Positions 1 to 4,928 of a stretch of DNA of 5,632 bases are shown here, one piece after another. The DNA lies in NCBI GenBank assembly GCA_964449375.1, contig CAYVAS010000113.1, forward strand, positions 1 through 5,632, in the 5' to 3' direction. The DNA is from JAFDWI01 sp964449375 (GTDB lineage Bacteria; Actinomycetota; Acidimicrobiia; Acidimicrobiales; Iamiaceae). Position numbers and translations under genes: made by a program. The notes under the pieces were generated by a model that saw only the letters and a list, made by a program, of their open reading frames with translations, was not told where the DNA came from and made no database searches. The stretch's first letter is position 1. Every line of letters begins with the position of its first letter.

Positions 1-421
1 ACCAGGTGGCGTAGGTGGAGAACTTGAAGCCCTTGCGCCAGTCGAACTTCTCGACCGCGTGCATCAGGCCCAGGTTGCCCTCCTGGATCAGGTCCAGCAG
101 GGGCAGCCCCGAAGCCTGGTACTTCTTGGCGATCGACACGACCAGGCGCAGGTTGGACTGCACGAAGGTGCGCTCGGCCCGGTCGCCCTGGCGGGACGTC
201 CGCCGCAGCTCACGCTTGCGCGCGGGGGTGATCTTGGCGTCGGACTCCAGCTCGAGGCGCGCCTCGTTGCCGGCCTCGATGGCCTGGGCGAGCCGCACCT
301 CGTCGTCCTTGGTGAGAAGGGGATACTGTCCGATGTCGGTCAGATAGAGGCGTACGAGGTCCTCCTCGTCACGCTCCACTCGTTCCTTGGCCAAGTCACT
401 GCCTTTGGGTGGGGCCGGCAC
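1..421 (-). CDS. Sigma-70 family RNA polymerase sigma factor (SigA/SigB-like), N-terminal part
   Basis: Directs RNA polymerase to promoters as the dissociable sigma subunit. About 140 residues are visible; the gene runs off the left edge. Residues about 20-50 (DDLV-like EDLVRLYLTDIG, then PLLTKDDEVRLAQAIEAG) match region 1.2. After a short Arg/Lys-rich linker (about 55-83), residues 85-140 give regions 2.1 to early 2.3, with FVQSNLRLVVSIAKKY, LDLIQEGNLGLMHAVEKFD and the core-binding and melting stretch FKFSTYATW. Only about 20 residues precede region 1.2, so region 1.1 is absent; this fits SigB-type or short primary sigma factors better than a long HrdB. The start is uncertain: GTG at 421 lacks a Shine-Dalgarno, whereas TTG at 394 follows AAAGG by 7 nt and GTG at 379 follows AAGGA by 4 nt. 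An in-frame stop at 488-490 limits upstream extension, and no ATG exists upstream of region 2. Family is very sure; which paralogue is not. Confidence 0.95.
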   Translation of the reverse strand, partial: MPAPPKGSDLAKERVERDEEDLVRLYLTDIGQYPLLTKDDEVRLAQAIEAGNEARLELESDAKITPARKRELRRTSRQGDRAERTFVQSNLRLVVSIAKKYQASGLPLLDLIQEGNLGLMHAVEKFDWRKGFKFSTYATW

Positions 422-504
422 CTCGATGAGGCGATCCGACGGGTCTGCACTGGTCGTCCGACCACGGGTGTGGACGGATCCGTGGGGTCACCGGCTCGAG
501 TGAC

Positions 505-534
505 CGCGTACCTGTACGATAACGGTCGGGTCAA
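505..534 (-). promoter_or_regulatory. Possible promoter of the sigma factor gene
   Basis: On the minus strand a TTGACC hexamer (529-534) matches the -35 consensus at five of six positions. At a 17-18 nt distance the -10 candidates are weak (GTACGC or TACGCG, 505-511). The predicted start near 498 would give a leader of about 75-120 nt, depending on the start codon. A short inverted repeat, CGTAC-CT-GTACG (507-518), overlaps the -10 position. The -35 is persuasive, the -10 is not, so this is a candidate only. Confidence 0.3.
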
Positions 535-542
535 GCCCCTCC

Positions 543-575
543 ACCTTGAAGGTCTGGGAACGGAATCGTCCGTTC
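543..575. repeat. Two adjacent palindromes upstream of the sigma gene promoter
   Basis: ACCTT-G-AAGGT (543-553) and GAACGGA-ATCG-TCCGTTC (558-575) lie side by side, 9 bp and 24 bp upstream of the TTGACC box. The second has perfect 7-bp arms and a 4-nt loop. Neither is followed by a T-run on the minus strand, so a classical terminator for the upstream gene is unlikely, and operator half-sites are as plausible as RNA hairpins. GAAC and GTTC are separated by 10 nt, not the 4 nt of the actinobacterial LexA box. Confidence 0.4.
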
Positions 576-599
576 GGCCCATGTGTGGCTGATGTCACT

Positions 600-1091
600 T
601 CACCCGGTGATTCGGGCGGCCAGTTCGGCCCGGATCCGCTCGATCGAGCGCAACAGGGGGCCGTCGCGCAGCGGGGACGCCGCCGCCCCATGGCGGGCCA
701 GCACGGTGTCGAACCGACCCACCAGGTCCTCCAGCGCCCTGGCACGGTCGGGCTTGGGGGTGGCCGCCAGCTCCTCGAGCGCCGCCTCGGCGCGGGACGT
801 CGGCGGGCGGATCAGCAGCTCGACGTCGGCCTCGGCCAGACGGGGAAGGCGGCGGCGCCACTCGTCGGCCTGCCAGGCGAAGCTCCCGGCGACTCCGGCG
901 AAGGCGATGCGATCGGAGGGGTCCGAAGCGGTGGTCGCCCACTGGCCGGTGATCTCGTAGAGGCGGGCCGCCACCCACACGTAGTGGCCGACACGTCGGG
1001 CCGCCGAGGCGATGTCGGGCCCGGGCGGCGATGCGAACCCGAGGTCCGCGTCGCCGGGGTCGTCCCGGGTCGTTCCGGTGTCAGCAGCCAT
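600..1091 (-). CDS. Small helical protein, possibly ferritin-like fold, function unknown
   Basis: Predicted 163-residue soluble protein without signal peptide or membrane segment. The first 25 residues are Asp/Gly/Pro-rich and probably disordered. The rest reads as helices: 27-52 (RRVGHYVWVAARLYEITGQW), 58-82 (RIAFAGVAGSFAWQADEWRRR), 98-110, 114-134 and 144-161. The pairing of a Y-W-aromatic LYEI helix with a WQADEWRRRLP helix reminds me of small actinobacterial proteins annotated as ferritin-like; this is recollection and weak. Only two histidines occur (36 and 134), so a di-iron site is doubtful even if the fold is right. The ATG at 1091 was chosen because similarity to a folded protein begins soon after it and the reading frame further upstream overlaps the Rpf-like gene; no clear Shine-Dalgarno precedes it. 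The gene starts 22 bp after the Rpf-like stop codon, which suggests co-transcription. Confidence 0.75.
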   Translation of the reverse strand: MAADTGTTRDDPGDADLGFASPPGPDIASAARRVGHYVWVAARLYEITGQWATTASDPSDRIAFAGVAGSFAWQADEWRRRLPRLAEADVELLIRPPTSRAEAALEELAATPKPDRARALEDLVGRFDTVLARHGAAASPLRDGPLLRSIERIRAELAARITG

Positions 1092-1113
1092 GGGGCACCG
1101 CCGACGGAGGCTA

Positions 1114-1776
1114 CTACCAGCAGCCGCCGCCCCAGTGGCCGGCGCCGGCACCGCCGGCCCAGAGCTGGGCGGCCTTCTCGTCCTGCACCCATTCGGGAGC
1201 GGACGCCGCGGTGGCGTACCCGCCGTAGTTGGCCCAGGTGCCGGGCATGAACTGCCACTTGCCCGACGCACCCGACGACGGGTTCACCGCGGTGGGGTCA
1301 CCACCGGACTCACGCATCATCACGCAGCACGGAGGCAGGTCACCGCCACAGGCGCCACTGACCTGCACCGGAGCGGGAGGCGCGGTGGTGGGAGGCGGCG
1401 GGGCCTCGGTGGTGGGAGGCGGAGGCGGAGCGGTCGTGACCGGGGCCTGGGTGGTGGGAGGCGCCGTGGTCGTGGTGGGCGCCGCCGTGGTGGTCGGCGC
1501 CTCGGTGGTGGTGGTGCCCACGTCGTGGGGGACCTGGTCGCCCACGGCGATGCGCTCGGCGCCGTCGGAGCTCGAGGCGCCCGTGGCGAAGGCCGTGGCG
1601 CCGATGGCGAGCACGGCGACCAGCGGCACCGCGTGGAGGCGGCGGATGCGCCGGGTGCCCCTGGCGGGTGTTGCCGGGACCGTGGCCCGGACGGGAGTGA
1701 ACCGCGCCCGGATCCGGGCGGCGGTTGCGGCGATCGAAGAGAGGACGGCTTGGATCAAGCGGGTGAGACGGCGCAT
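1114..1776 (-). CDS. Rpf/transglycosylase-like cell-wall protein with Thr/Pro-rich linker
   Basis: Predicted 220-residue protein that should cut peptidoglycan outside the membrane, like resuscitation-promoting factors and lytic transglycosylases. Residues 1-47 are Arg-rich and presumably cytoplasmic; 48-66 (VPLVAVLAIGATAFATG) form a membrane or signal-anchor segment; 87-136 are a Thr/Pro/Ala linker of the type that spans cell wall; 143-220 are the compact catalytic domain. That domain carries CVMMRESGGDPTAVN, with Glu156 at the catalytic Glu position of the family, followed by SGKWQFMPGTWANYGGY and a C-terminal KAAQLWAG...HWGGGCW. Cys143, 150, 151 and 219 could form disulfides after export. 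The ATG at 1776 follows AAAGGAG by about 9 nt, a strong ribosome binding site. No LysM, G5 or DUF348 domain is present, so it resembles minimal Rpf proteins rather than RpfB. Whether it is a true Rpf or another transglycosylase subfamily cannot be settled by eye. Confidence 0.88.
   Translation of the reverse strand: MRRLTRLIQAVLSSIAATAARIRARFTPVRATVPATPARGTRRIRRLHAVPLVAVLAIGATAFATGASSSDGAERIAVGDQVPHDVGTTTTEAPTTTAAPTTTTAPPTTQAPVTTAPPPPPTTEAPPPPTTAPPAPVQVSGACGGDLPPCCVMMRESGGDPTAVNPSSGASGKWQFMPGTWANYGGYATAASAPEWVQDEKAAQLWAGGAGAGHWGGGCW
1372..1518 (-). repeat. Low-complexity Thr/Pro/Ala linker-coding repeat
   Basis: The DNA coding for the linker of the Rpf-like protein is built of variants of GGTGGT and GGAGGCGG (plus-strand view), encoding runs such as TTTTEAPTTT and APPPPPTTEAPPPP. 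Imperfect short-period repeats like this are prone to slippage, so linker length probably varies between related strains. Confidence 0.7.
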
Positions 1777-1806
1777 CGGCCGGAGCTCCTTTCTGCCGAC
1801 CCGGTC

Positions 1807-1830
1807 CCACCGGCTCGTCCACGAGGGTGG
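1807..1830 (-). promoter_or_regulatory. Stem-loop in the leader just upstream of the Rpf-like ribosome binding site
   Basis: Minus-strand RNA pairs CCACC (1826-1830) with GGTGG (1807-1811) and CTCGT (1821-1825) with ACGAG (1814-1818), with a 2-nt bulge and a tight loop, giving about 9-10 GC-rich pairs. A competing smaller hairpin CCGGT-GGG-ACCGG (1801-1813) shares bases with the 3' arm, so two exclusive folds are possible. The pair sits about 15-20 nt upstream of AAAGGAG. Confidence 0.45.
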
Positions 1831-1871
1831 TTCGGTCCTGTTCCGGGTTCCGGGCGATGGCGCCGGGGCTC

Positions 1872-1915
1872 CCGTCGGGTCGACTGGGGGGTCTGTCGTG
1901 GCCGGCTCCCGACGG
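1872..1915 (-). repeat. Inverted repeat in the Rpf-like leader
   Basis: Perfect 8-bp arms CCGTCGGG and CCCGACGG occupy 1908-1915 and 1872-1879 with a 28-nt loop. In the leader RNA these could close a larger domain. It may also arise by chance in such GC-rich DNA. Confidence 0.35.
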
Positions 1916-1970
1916 TGGCGACGACCTGTCGCACGCAGTGGAACACCGAAGGGGGTGAACGGCCGGGGGC

Positions 1971-2012
1971 ACGCTACCCACCTTCATTACGAAAGTCGAT
2001 CGAATGTGACAA
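1971..2012 (-). promoter_or_regulatory. Candidate promoter(s) of the Rpf-like gene
   Basis: Two overlapping possibilities are visible on the minus strand. One is TTGTCA (2007-2012), a 17-nt spacer and TAATGA (1984-1989). The other is TCGACT (1994-1999), a 17-nt spacer and TAGCGT (1971-1976), which fits the actinobacterial TANNNT -10 pattern better. Either gives a leader of about 190-200 nt. The relatively A+T-rich setting supports a promoter here. Confidence 0.45.
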
Positions 2013-2030
2013 TCGACCGTCACACGATCG
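1997..2030. promoter_or_regulatory. Large inverted repeat, probable operator upstream of the Rpf-like gene
   Basis: On the minus strand, CGATCG-TGTGAC (2019-2030) is mirrored by GTCACA-TT-CGATCG (1997-2010): 12 matching pairs around an 8-nt centre with one 2-nt insertion. The inner halves read TGTGA and TCACA, as in CRP-family sites, but are 10 nt apart instead of the usual 6. A second, overlapping repeat (GTCGAT and ATCGAC, 11 nt apart) uses the same region. It overlaps one -35 candidate and lies directly upstream of the other. Confidence 0.5.
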
Positions 2031-2067
2031 CAATACTACAGACGTGCAATTCGACCAAATCCCGCGA

Positions 2068-2083
2068 GCCGCTCGATGGCGGC
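2068..2083 (-). terminator. Weak hairpin downstream of nadE
   Basis: GCCGC and GCGGC (2079-2083 and 2068-2072) pair around a 6-nt loop, 12 bp past the nadE stop, next to another short repeat (GCCGG/CCGGC, 2082-2096). Only a short ATTT follows rather than a U-tract, so intrinsic termination is uncertain. Confidence 0.25.
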
Positions 2084-2095
2084 CGGGGCTGCCGG

Positions 2096-3826
2096 CTAGG
2101 GGCGGAAGGCGTGGGTCATGGGCCGCCGCCAGTCCTTGCCGAAGGCCCGGGGCGTGACCCGCAGCGCCGGTGGCATCTGCCGCCGCTTGAACTCGGCACG
2201 GTCCACCATGGCCAGCACCTCGCCGACCACTTCGGCCGGATGGCCCGCCGCGACCAGTGCGTCGAGGCCCAGGTCCCGCTCGACGTGGTCCCGCAGGATG
2301 CCGTCCAGCACCTCATAGGGCGGCAGGGAATCCGCGTCGGTCTGCTCCGGGCGCAGCTCCGCGGAGGGTGGCTTGGTCAGCACCGAGGAGGGGATCACCG
2401 GCGCCGGACCCACGGTGTTGCGCCACCGGCACAGGGCGTACACGTCGGTCTTGAACACGTCGGCGATCACCGCGAGCCCACCGGCGGCGTCGCCATAGAG
2501 CGTGGAGTAGCCCACCGCGACCTCGGACTTGTTGCCCGTGGTCAGGACCAACCAGCCGAACTCGTTGGACAACGCCATGAGCGTGACGCCCCGGATCCGC
2601 GCCTGCAGGTTCTCGGAGGTCAGGCCCGGTTCTCTCCCCGCGAAGGACTCGGCGAGCATCTCGTCGAACGCACGGTGGGCGGCCTCGATGGCGATGGTGC
2701 GCAACTCGATGCCCAGGTTCCGGGCCAGCGCCTCGGCGTCGGTCAGCGAATGCTCCGACGAGTACCGGCTCGGCATCGCCACGGCGTGGACGTGGTCGGG
2801 ACCCAGGGCATCGGCGGCGATCACCGCCACCGCCGAGGAATCCAGCCCGCCCGACAGGCCCAGCACCACGTCGGAGAACCCGTTGCGGTGCACATAGGCC
2901 CGGGTGCCGGTGACCAGGGCCTCCCAGATCTCGGCTTCCCGGGCCAGAGGTTCGGGCAGCTCCGGAGCCGGCGACAGCGGCCCTCGGTCGGGGACCGCCT
3001 CGGTCACGGGCACCACCCGCAAGGGGCGGTCACGGCGGGCACCCCGCGGGTCGACCAGGCGGGACCGGTAGGAGGCGTCGACGCGCAGTTCGGCCACCAG
3101 GACCTGGGAACGGAACGGCTCGGCGGCGGCGACCACCTCGCCGTCGGCGTCGATGAGCATCGAGCCGCCGTCGAAGACCAGCTCGTCCTGGGCGCCGACC
3201 CGGTTGACGTACGCGATGGCGCAGTGGGCGTCCGCGGCCCGCGTCTGCATCATGTGGAGCCGTTCGCGCTGGCGACCCCCGGTGAAGGGCGACGCCGACA
3301 GGTTCACGACCACGTCGGCCCCACCGGCGGCCTGGCGGGCCACCGGGCCCGCCGGATCCCACAGGTCCTCACAGATCGACACACCCACGTCGACGCCGCC
3401 GATCCGGAACAGCTCGAAGCGGCCCCGGCCCCGTCGGAAATACCGCTCTTCGTCGAAGACCGCGTAGTTGGGCAGGGTCCGCTTGCGGTACACCCCGCGC
3501 ACCTCACCCTCCGCGCACACCGCCGCGGCGTTGAACAGGTCCCGGTCGGCCTCGACGAACCCCACGATCGCCACGCAGCCCGCGGCCGCACCGGTCGCCG
3601 TGGCGGCGGCGACCCGCTCCAGGGCCCGGGTGTTGGCATCCACGAATCGGGGGCTCAACAACAGATCCTCGGGCGGGTAGCCCGTCACCGACAGCTCCGG
3701 GAACACCGCCAGATCACAGCCGGCGGCCCCGGCCTGACCGAGGGCCTCGACCATCGCGTCGACGTTGGCCTGCCAGTCCCCCACCACCAGGTCGAGCTGA
3801 CACAGGGCCACACGCAGATTCGGCAC
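2096..3826 (-). CDS. nadE: Glutamine-dependent NAD+ synthetase
   Basis: Makes NAD+ from nicotinate adenine dinucleotide, ATP and glutamine in the cytoplasm, the last step of NAD biosynthesis. The predicted 576 residues hold two domains. The N-terminal glutaminase (nitrilase fold, about 1-270) shows the triad Glu44 (FPELSVTGYPPEDLL), Lys115 (YRKRTLPNYAVFDEERYF) and Cys152 (GVSICEDLWD). The C-terminal ATP-pyrophosphatase synthetase (about 290-576) has the P-loop LSGGLDSS (324-331), TTGNKSEVAVGYSTLYGD (429-446), FKTDVY, PPSAELRPEQTD and the tail EFKRRQMPP. Ammonia released in the first domain is channelled to the second in this family. Length fits the short bacterial class rather than the longer (about 680-residue) mycobacterial enzyme. 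GTG at 3826 is chosen because MPNLRVALCQLDLVVGD-type openings are typical; GGGAGG abuts the GTG, too close for a good Shine-Dalgarno, which makes leaderless translation worth considering. It lies 65 bp after the DUF4388 gene. Confidence 0.97.
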   Translation of the reverse strand: MPNLRVALCQLDLVVGDWQANVDAMVEALGQAGAAGCDLAVFPELSVTGYPPEDLLLSPRFVDANTRALERVAAATATGAAAGCVAIVGFVEADRDLFNAAAVCAEGEVRGVYRKRTLPNYAVFDEERYFRRGRGRFELFRIGGVDVGVSICEDLWDPAGPVARQAAGGADVVVNLSASPFTGGRQRERLHMMQTRAADAHCAIAYVNRVGAQDELVFDGGSMLIDADGEVVAAAEPFRSQVLVAELRVDASYRSRLVDPRGARRDRPLRVVPVTEAVPDRGPLSPAPELPEPLAREAEIWEALVTGTRAYVHRNGFSDVVLGLSGGLDSSAVAVIAADALGPDHVHAVAMPSRYSSEHSLTDAEALARNLGIELRTIAIEAAHRAFDEMLAESFAGREPGLTSENLQARIRGVTLMALSNEFGWLVLTTGNKSEVAVGYSTLYGDAAGGLAVIADVFKTDVYALCRWRNTVGPAPVIPSSVLTKPPSAELRPEQTDADSLPPYEVLDGILRDHVERDLGLDALVAAGHPAEVVGEVLAMVDRAEFKRRQMPPALRVTPRAFGKDWRRPMTHAFRP

Positions 3827-3832
3827 CCTCCC

Positions 3833-3861
3833 AGCGTAGACACCGGCCCGGTGTCGACATC
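3833..3861 (-). promoter_or_regulatory. Possible leaderless nadE promoter with palindrome in its spacer
   Basis: On the minus strand TACGCT (3833-3838), a TANNNT-type -10, ends 6 nt before the nadE GTG, the spacing expected for a leaderless transcript starting at the GTG. The 17 nt upstream (3839-3855) are a perfect inverted repeat GACACCGG-C-CCGGTGTC, preceded by GATGTC, a poor -35. The same DNA could instead form an RNA hairpin in read-through transcripts from the DUF4388 gene, but no U-run follows. Confidence 0.4.
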
Positions 3862-3891
3862 CCGCCGACCCTGACCCGGAATGCCACTCGC

Positions 3892-4827
3892 TCAGCCCAC
3901 GGTGGCCAGCAACCCCCGGGCGCTCAACGACGCCGCGACCCGGGTCACCTCGTCGATGTCCATGTGCAGCCGCTTGGCCAGGTCCTCCAGGGACACGCCG
4001 CGGGCGGCCATGACGACCACCCGCCACTCGATCGGGGACAGCTCGATGGGGTCCATCCCCGCGGGCGCAGCGTCCGCGGTGACCACCAGCACCTCGGGGT
4101 CGGCGGGCGTCGCGGCAGGTTCCCCCGTCGGGGCTGCCGGCGGAGGCGGTAGGTCGGCCAGATCCGCGGGCGGGCCCTCCGCGACCGCGGACTCCGGAGC
4201 CTCGGCCACCGGCGTGGCGCCCTCGGCCGCGGACTCCCCGGCGGCGGCCTGCGCGGCGGCACGTTCGGCGTCGGCACGCTGTTCGGCCTCCCGGCGCTCC
4301 AGTTCGGCGCGGCGGGCGGCCTCGGCCCGCTCGGCCTCGGCCCGCTCGGCCCGGGCGCGCTGTTCGGCCTCGGCACGGATCTCCTGGGAACGCTGCAGCA
4401 CCACGGGCGGACGCCACGAGGCCAGGATGCCGATCGGGTGCGTGGCGTAGGGGTCGAGTTCGTACTCGCCCTCGCGCACCCCGACGAAGCGGGCGAGCGT
4501 CGCCGCGGTGCGGTCCAGCAGCCAATCGGCGATCTCGTGTTCGTCGATGGACGGGTCGGTGTCCAATGCCAGGGGCAGGTACGGCCCTTCGGCGCCGGGT
4601 TCGGTGTGCCGGTCGATCTGTTCCTGGGTGAGCAGCCCCGCCTCGAGCAGGAGCTGCTCGAGGGGCGCCTGGTCGAACAGGTCGGCGAAGTAGACCTCTC
4701 CCTCGACCAGGTAGACCCGCCCCTCGGCCACGGTGCGCAGTTCGATGACGCCGTTGGCCCGTTCATCGGCTGCTTCCTCGAGCAGCGACTCGATCGGATA
4801 ATCGGCCAGCGGCCCCTTCCGCATCAT
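3892..4827 (-). CDS. DUF4388 (PATAN-like) protein with coiled coil and C-terminal helix-turn-helix-like segment
   Basis: Predicted 311-residue cytoplasmic protein of unknown role. Residues 4-125 resemble DUF4388, the PatA N-terminal type domain found in bacterial signalling proteins: PLADYPIESLLEEA, then the strand pair GVIELRTVAEGRVYLVEGEVYFADL, then LEQLLLEAGLLTQEQID. Residues 145-193 are an Ala/Glu/Arg heptad-like stretch (RAEAEQRARAERAEAERAE) that reads as a coiled coil. Residues 194-258 are Pro/Ala/Glu-rich and probably disordered. Residues 264-311 (SPIEWRVVVMAARGVSLEDLAKRLHMDIDEV...SARGLL) look like a winged-helix or LuxR-type helix-turn-helix, so DNA binding or a protein-protein adaptor role is possible. 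ATG at 4827 has AGAGGGG about 9 nt upstream; a second ATG follows directly. There is no membrane segment or receiver domain. The domain order is clear by eye; the function is inference. Confidence 0.88.
   Translation of the reverse strand: MMRKGPLADYPIESLLEEAADERANGVIELRTVAEGRVYLVEGEVYFADLFDQAPLEQLLLEAGLLTQEQIDRHTEPGAEGPYLPLALDTDPSIDEHEIADWLLDRTAATLARFVGVREGEYELDPYATHPIGILASWRPPVVLQRSQEIRAEAEQRARAERAEAERAEAARRAELERREAEQRADAERAAAQAAAGESAAEGATPVAEAPESAVAEGPPADLADLPPPPAAPTGEPAATPADPEVLVVTADAAPAGMDPIELSPIEWRVVVMAARGVSLEDLAKRLHMDIDEVTRVAASLSARGLLATVG
4249..4383 (-). repeat. Repetitive coding DNA for an Ala/Glu/Arg coiled coil
   Basis: Plus-strand DNA repeats variants of TCGGCCCGC and CGTTCGGC, encoding RAEAE, RAERAEAERAE and similar units. 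The repetition follows the helical heptad composition and could change length by slippage. Confidence 0.55.
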
Positions 4828-4885
4828 GGCGGCGCGCCCCTCTCTACTCGACCAGGCCGTGACTCCGGCGGCATCGGCAGCGAAG

Positions 4886-4891
4886 AGTCTA
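4886..4891 (-). promoter_or_regulatory. Possible -10 element for the DUF4388 gene
   Basis: TAGACT on the minus strand fits TANNNT and lies in the 101-bp gap after glnII, giving a leader of about 50 nt. I see no good -35 at 16-18 nt (nearest is GCGACC-like), so the gene may equally be read from the glnII transcript. Confidence 0.3.
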
Positions 4892-4915
4892 GGCGCTCGG
4901 CCAGCTCCGGGTCGC

Positions 4916-4927
4916 CCACCGCGGTGG
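4916..4927. repeat. 12-bp palindrome next to the glnII stop codon
   Basis: CCACCGCGGTGG is a perfect palindrome one base beyond the glnII TGA. It could be the stem of a weak terminator or a protein site; no T-run follows on the minus strand. Confidence 0.3.
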
Positions 4928-4928
4928 C

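Larger units (their letters stand above)
1777..2095 (-). other. 319-bp intergenic region: probable promoter, operator and long leader of the Rpf-like gene
   Basis: No gene is supported here. The end near nadE (2041-2095) carries weak hairpins. The middle (about 1981-2040) is clearly richer in A+T than the rest of the window and holds a large inverted repeat and promoter-like hexamers. The part next to the Rpf-like start (1777-1964) is GC-rich and would be a leader RNA of about 190 nt with at least two good stem-loops, ending in the Shine-Dalgarno AAAGGAG. I could not fit a known riboswitch to it. Confidence 0.6.

Noticed and set aside
558..575. LexA/SOS box or ECF-type promoter at the GAAC...GTTC palindrome
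   Set aside because: Spacing between GAAC and GTTC is 10 nt instead of 4, and no GTC/GTT box occurs at 18-19 nt from GGAAC.
1092..1271. Upstream extension of the small ferritin-like gene to 1271
   Set aside because: It would overlap the catalytic end of the Rpf-like gene in another frame and adds only Pro/Arg-rich sequence; the ATG at 1091 is simpler.
1372..1518. Tandem repeat or CRISPR-like array
   Set aside because: The periodicity is explained by Thr/Pro/Ala codons in the linker of a real protein; there are no constant repeats with unique spacers.
1777..1964. c-di-AMP (ydaO-type) riboswitch in the Rpf-like leader
   Set aside because: A GGGAGCCGG fragment is suggestive, but the conserved TGGGGTGAAT and CCGACAGCTAACC blocks are absent in the right order and strand, so I cannot support the call.
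546..2157. Plus-strand open frames covering 546-1250 and 1012-2157
   Set aside because: Compositionally shadow-like, no ribosome binding sites or recognisable domains, and antisense to genes with clear protein signatures.
1229..3874. 881-codon open frame on the plus strand, antisense to nadE and the Rpf-like gene
   Set aside because: Long antisense open frames are expected in GC-rich DNA opposite real genes. Its product is a low-complexity Gly/His/Arg-rich string with no domain, while the minus strand encodes unmistakable NadE motifs.
3827..4525. Extension of the nadE frame far upstream into the DUF4388 gene, suggesting a fusion
   Set aside because: The extra residues are Arg/Gly-rich shadow coding, overlap a better-supported gene in another frame, and NadE homologues begin at the MPNLRVALCQ-type motif.
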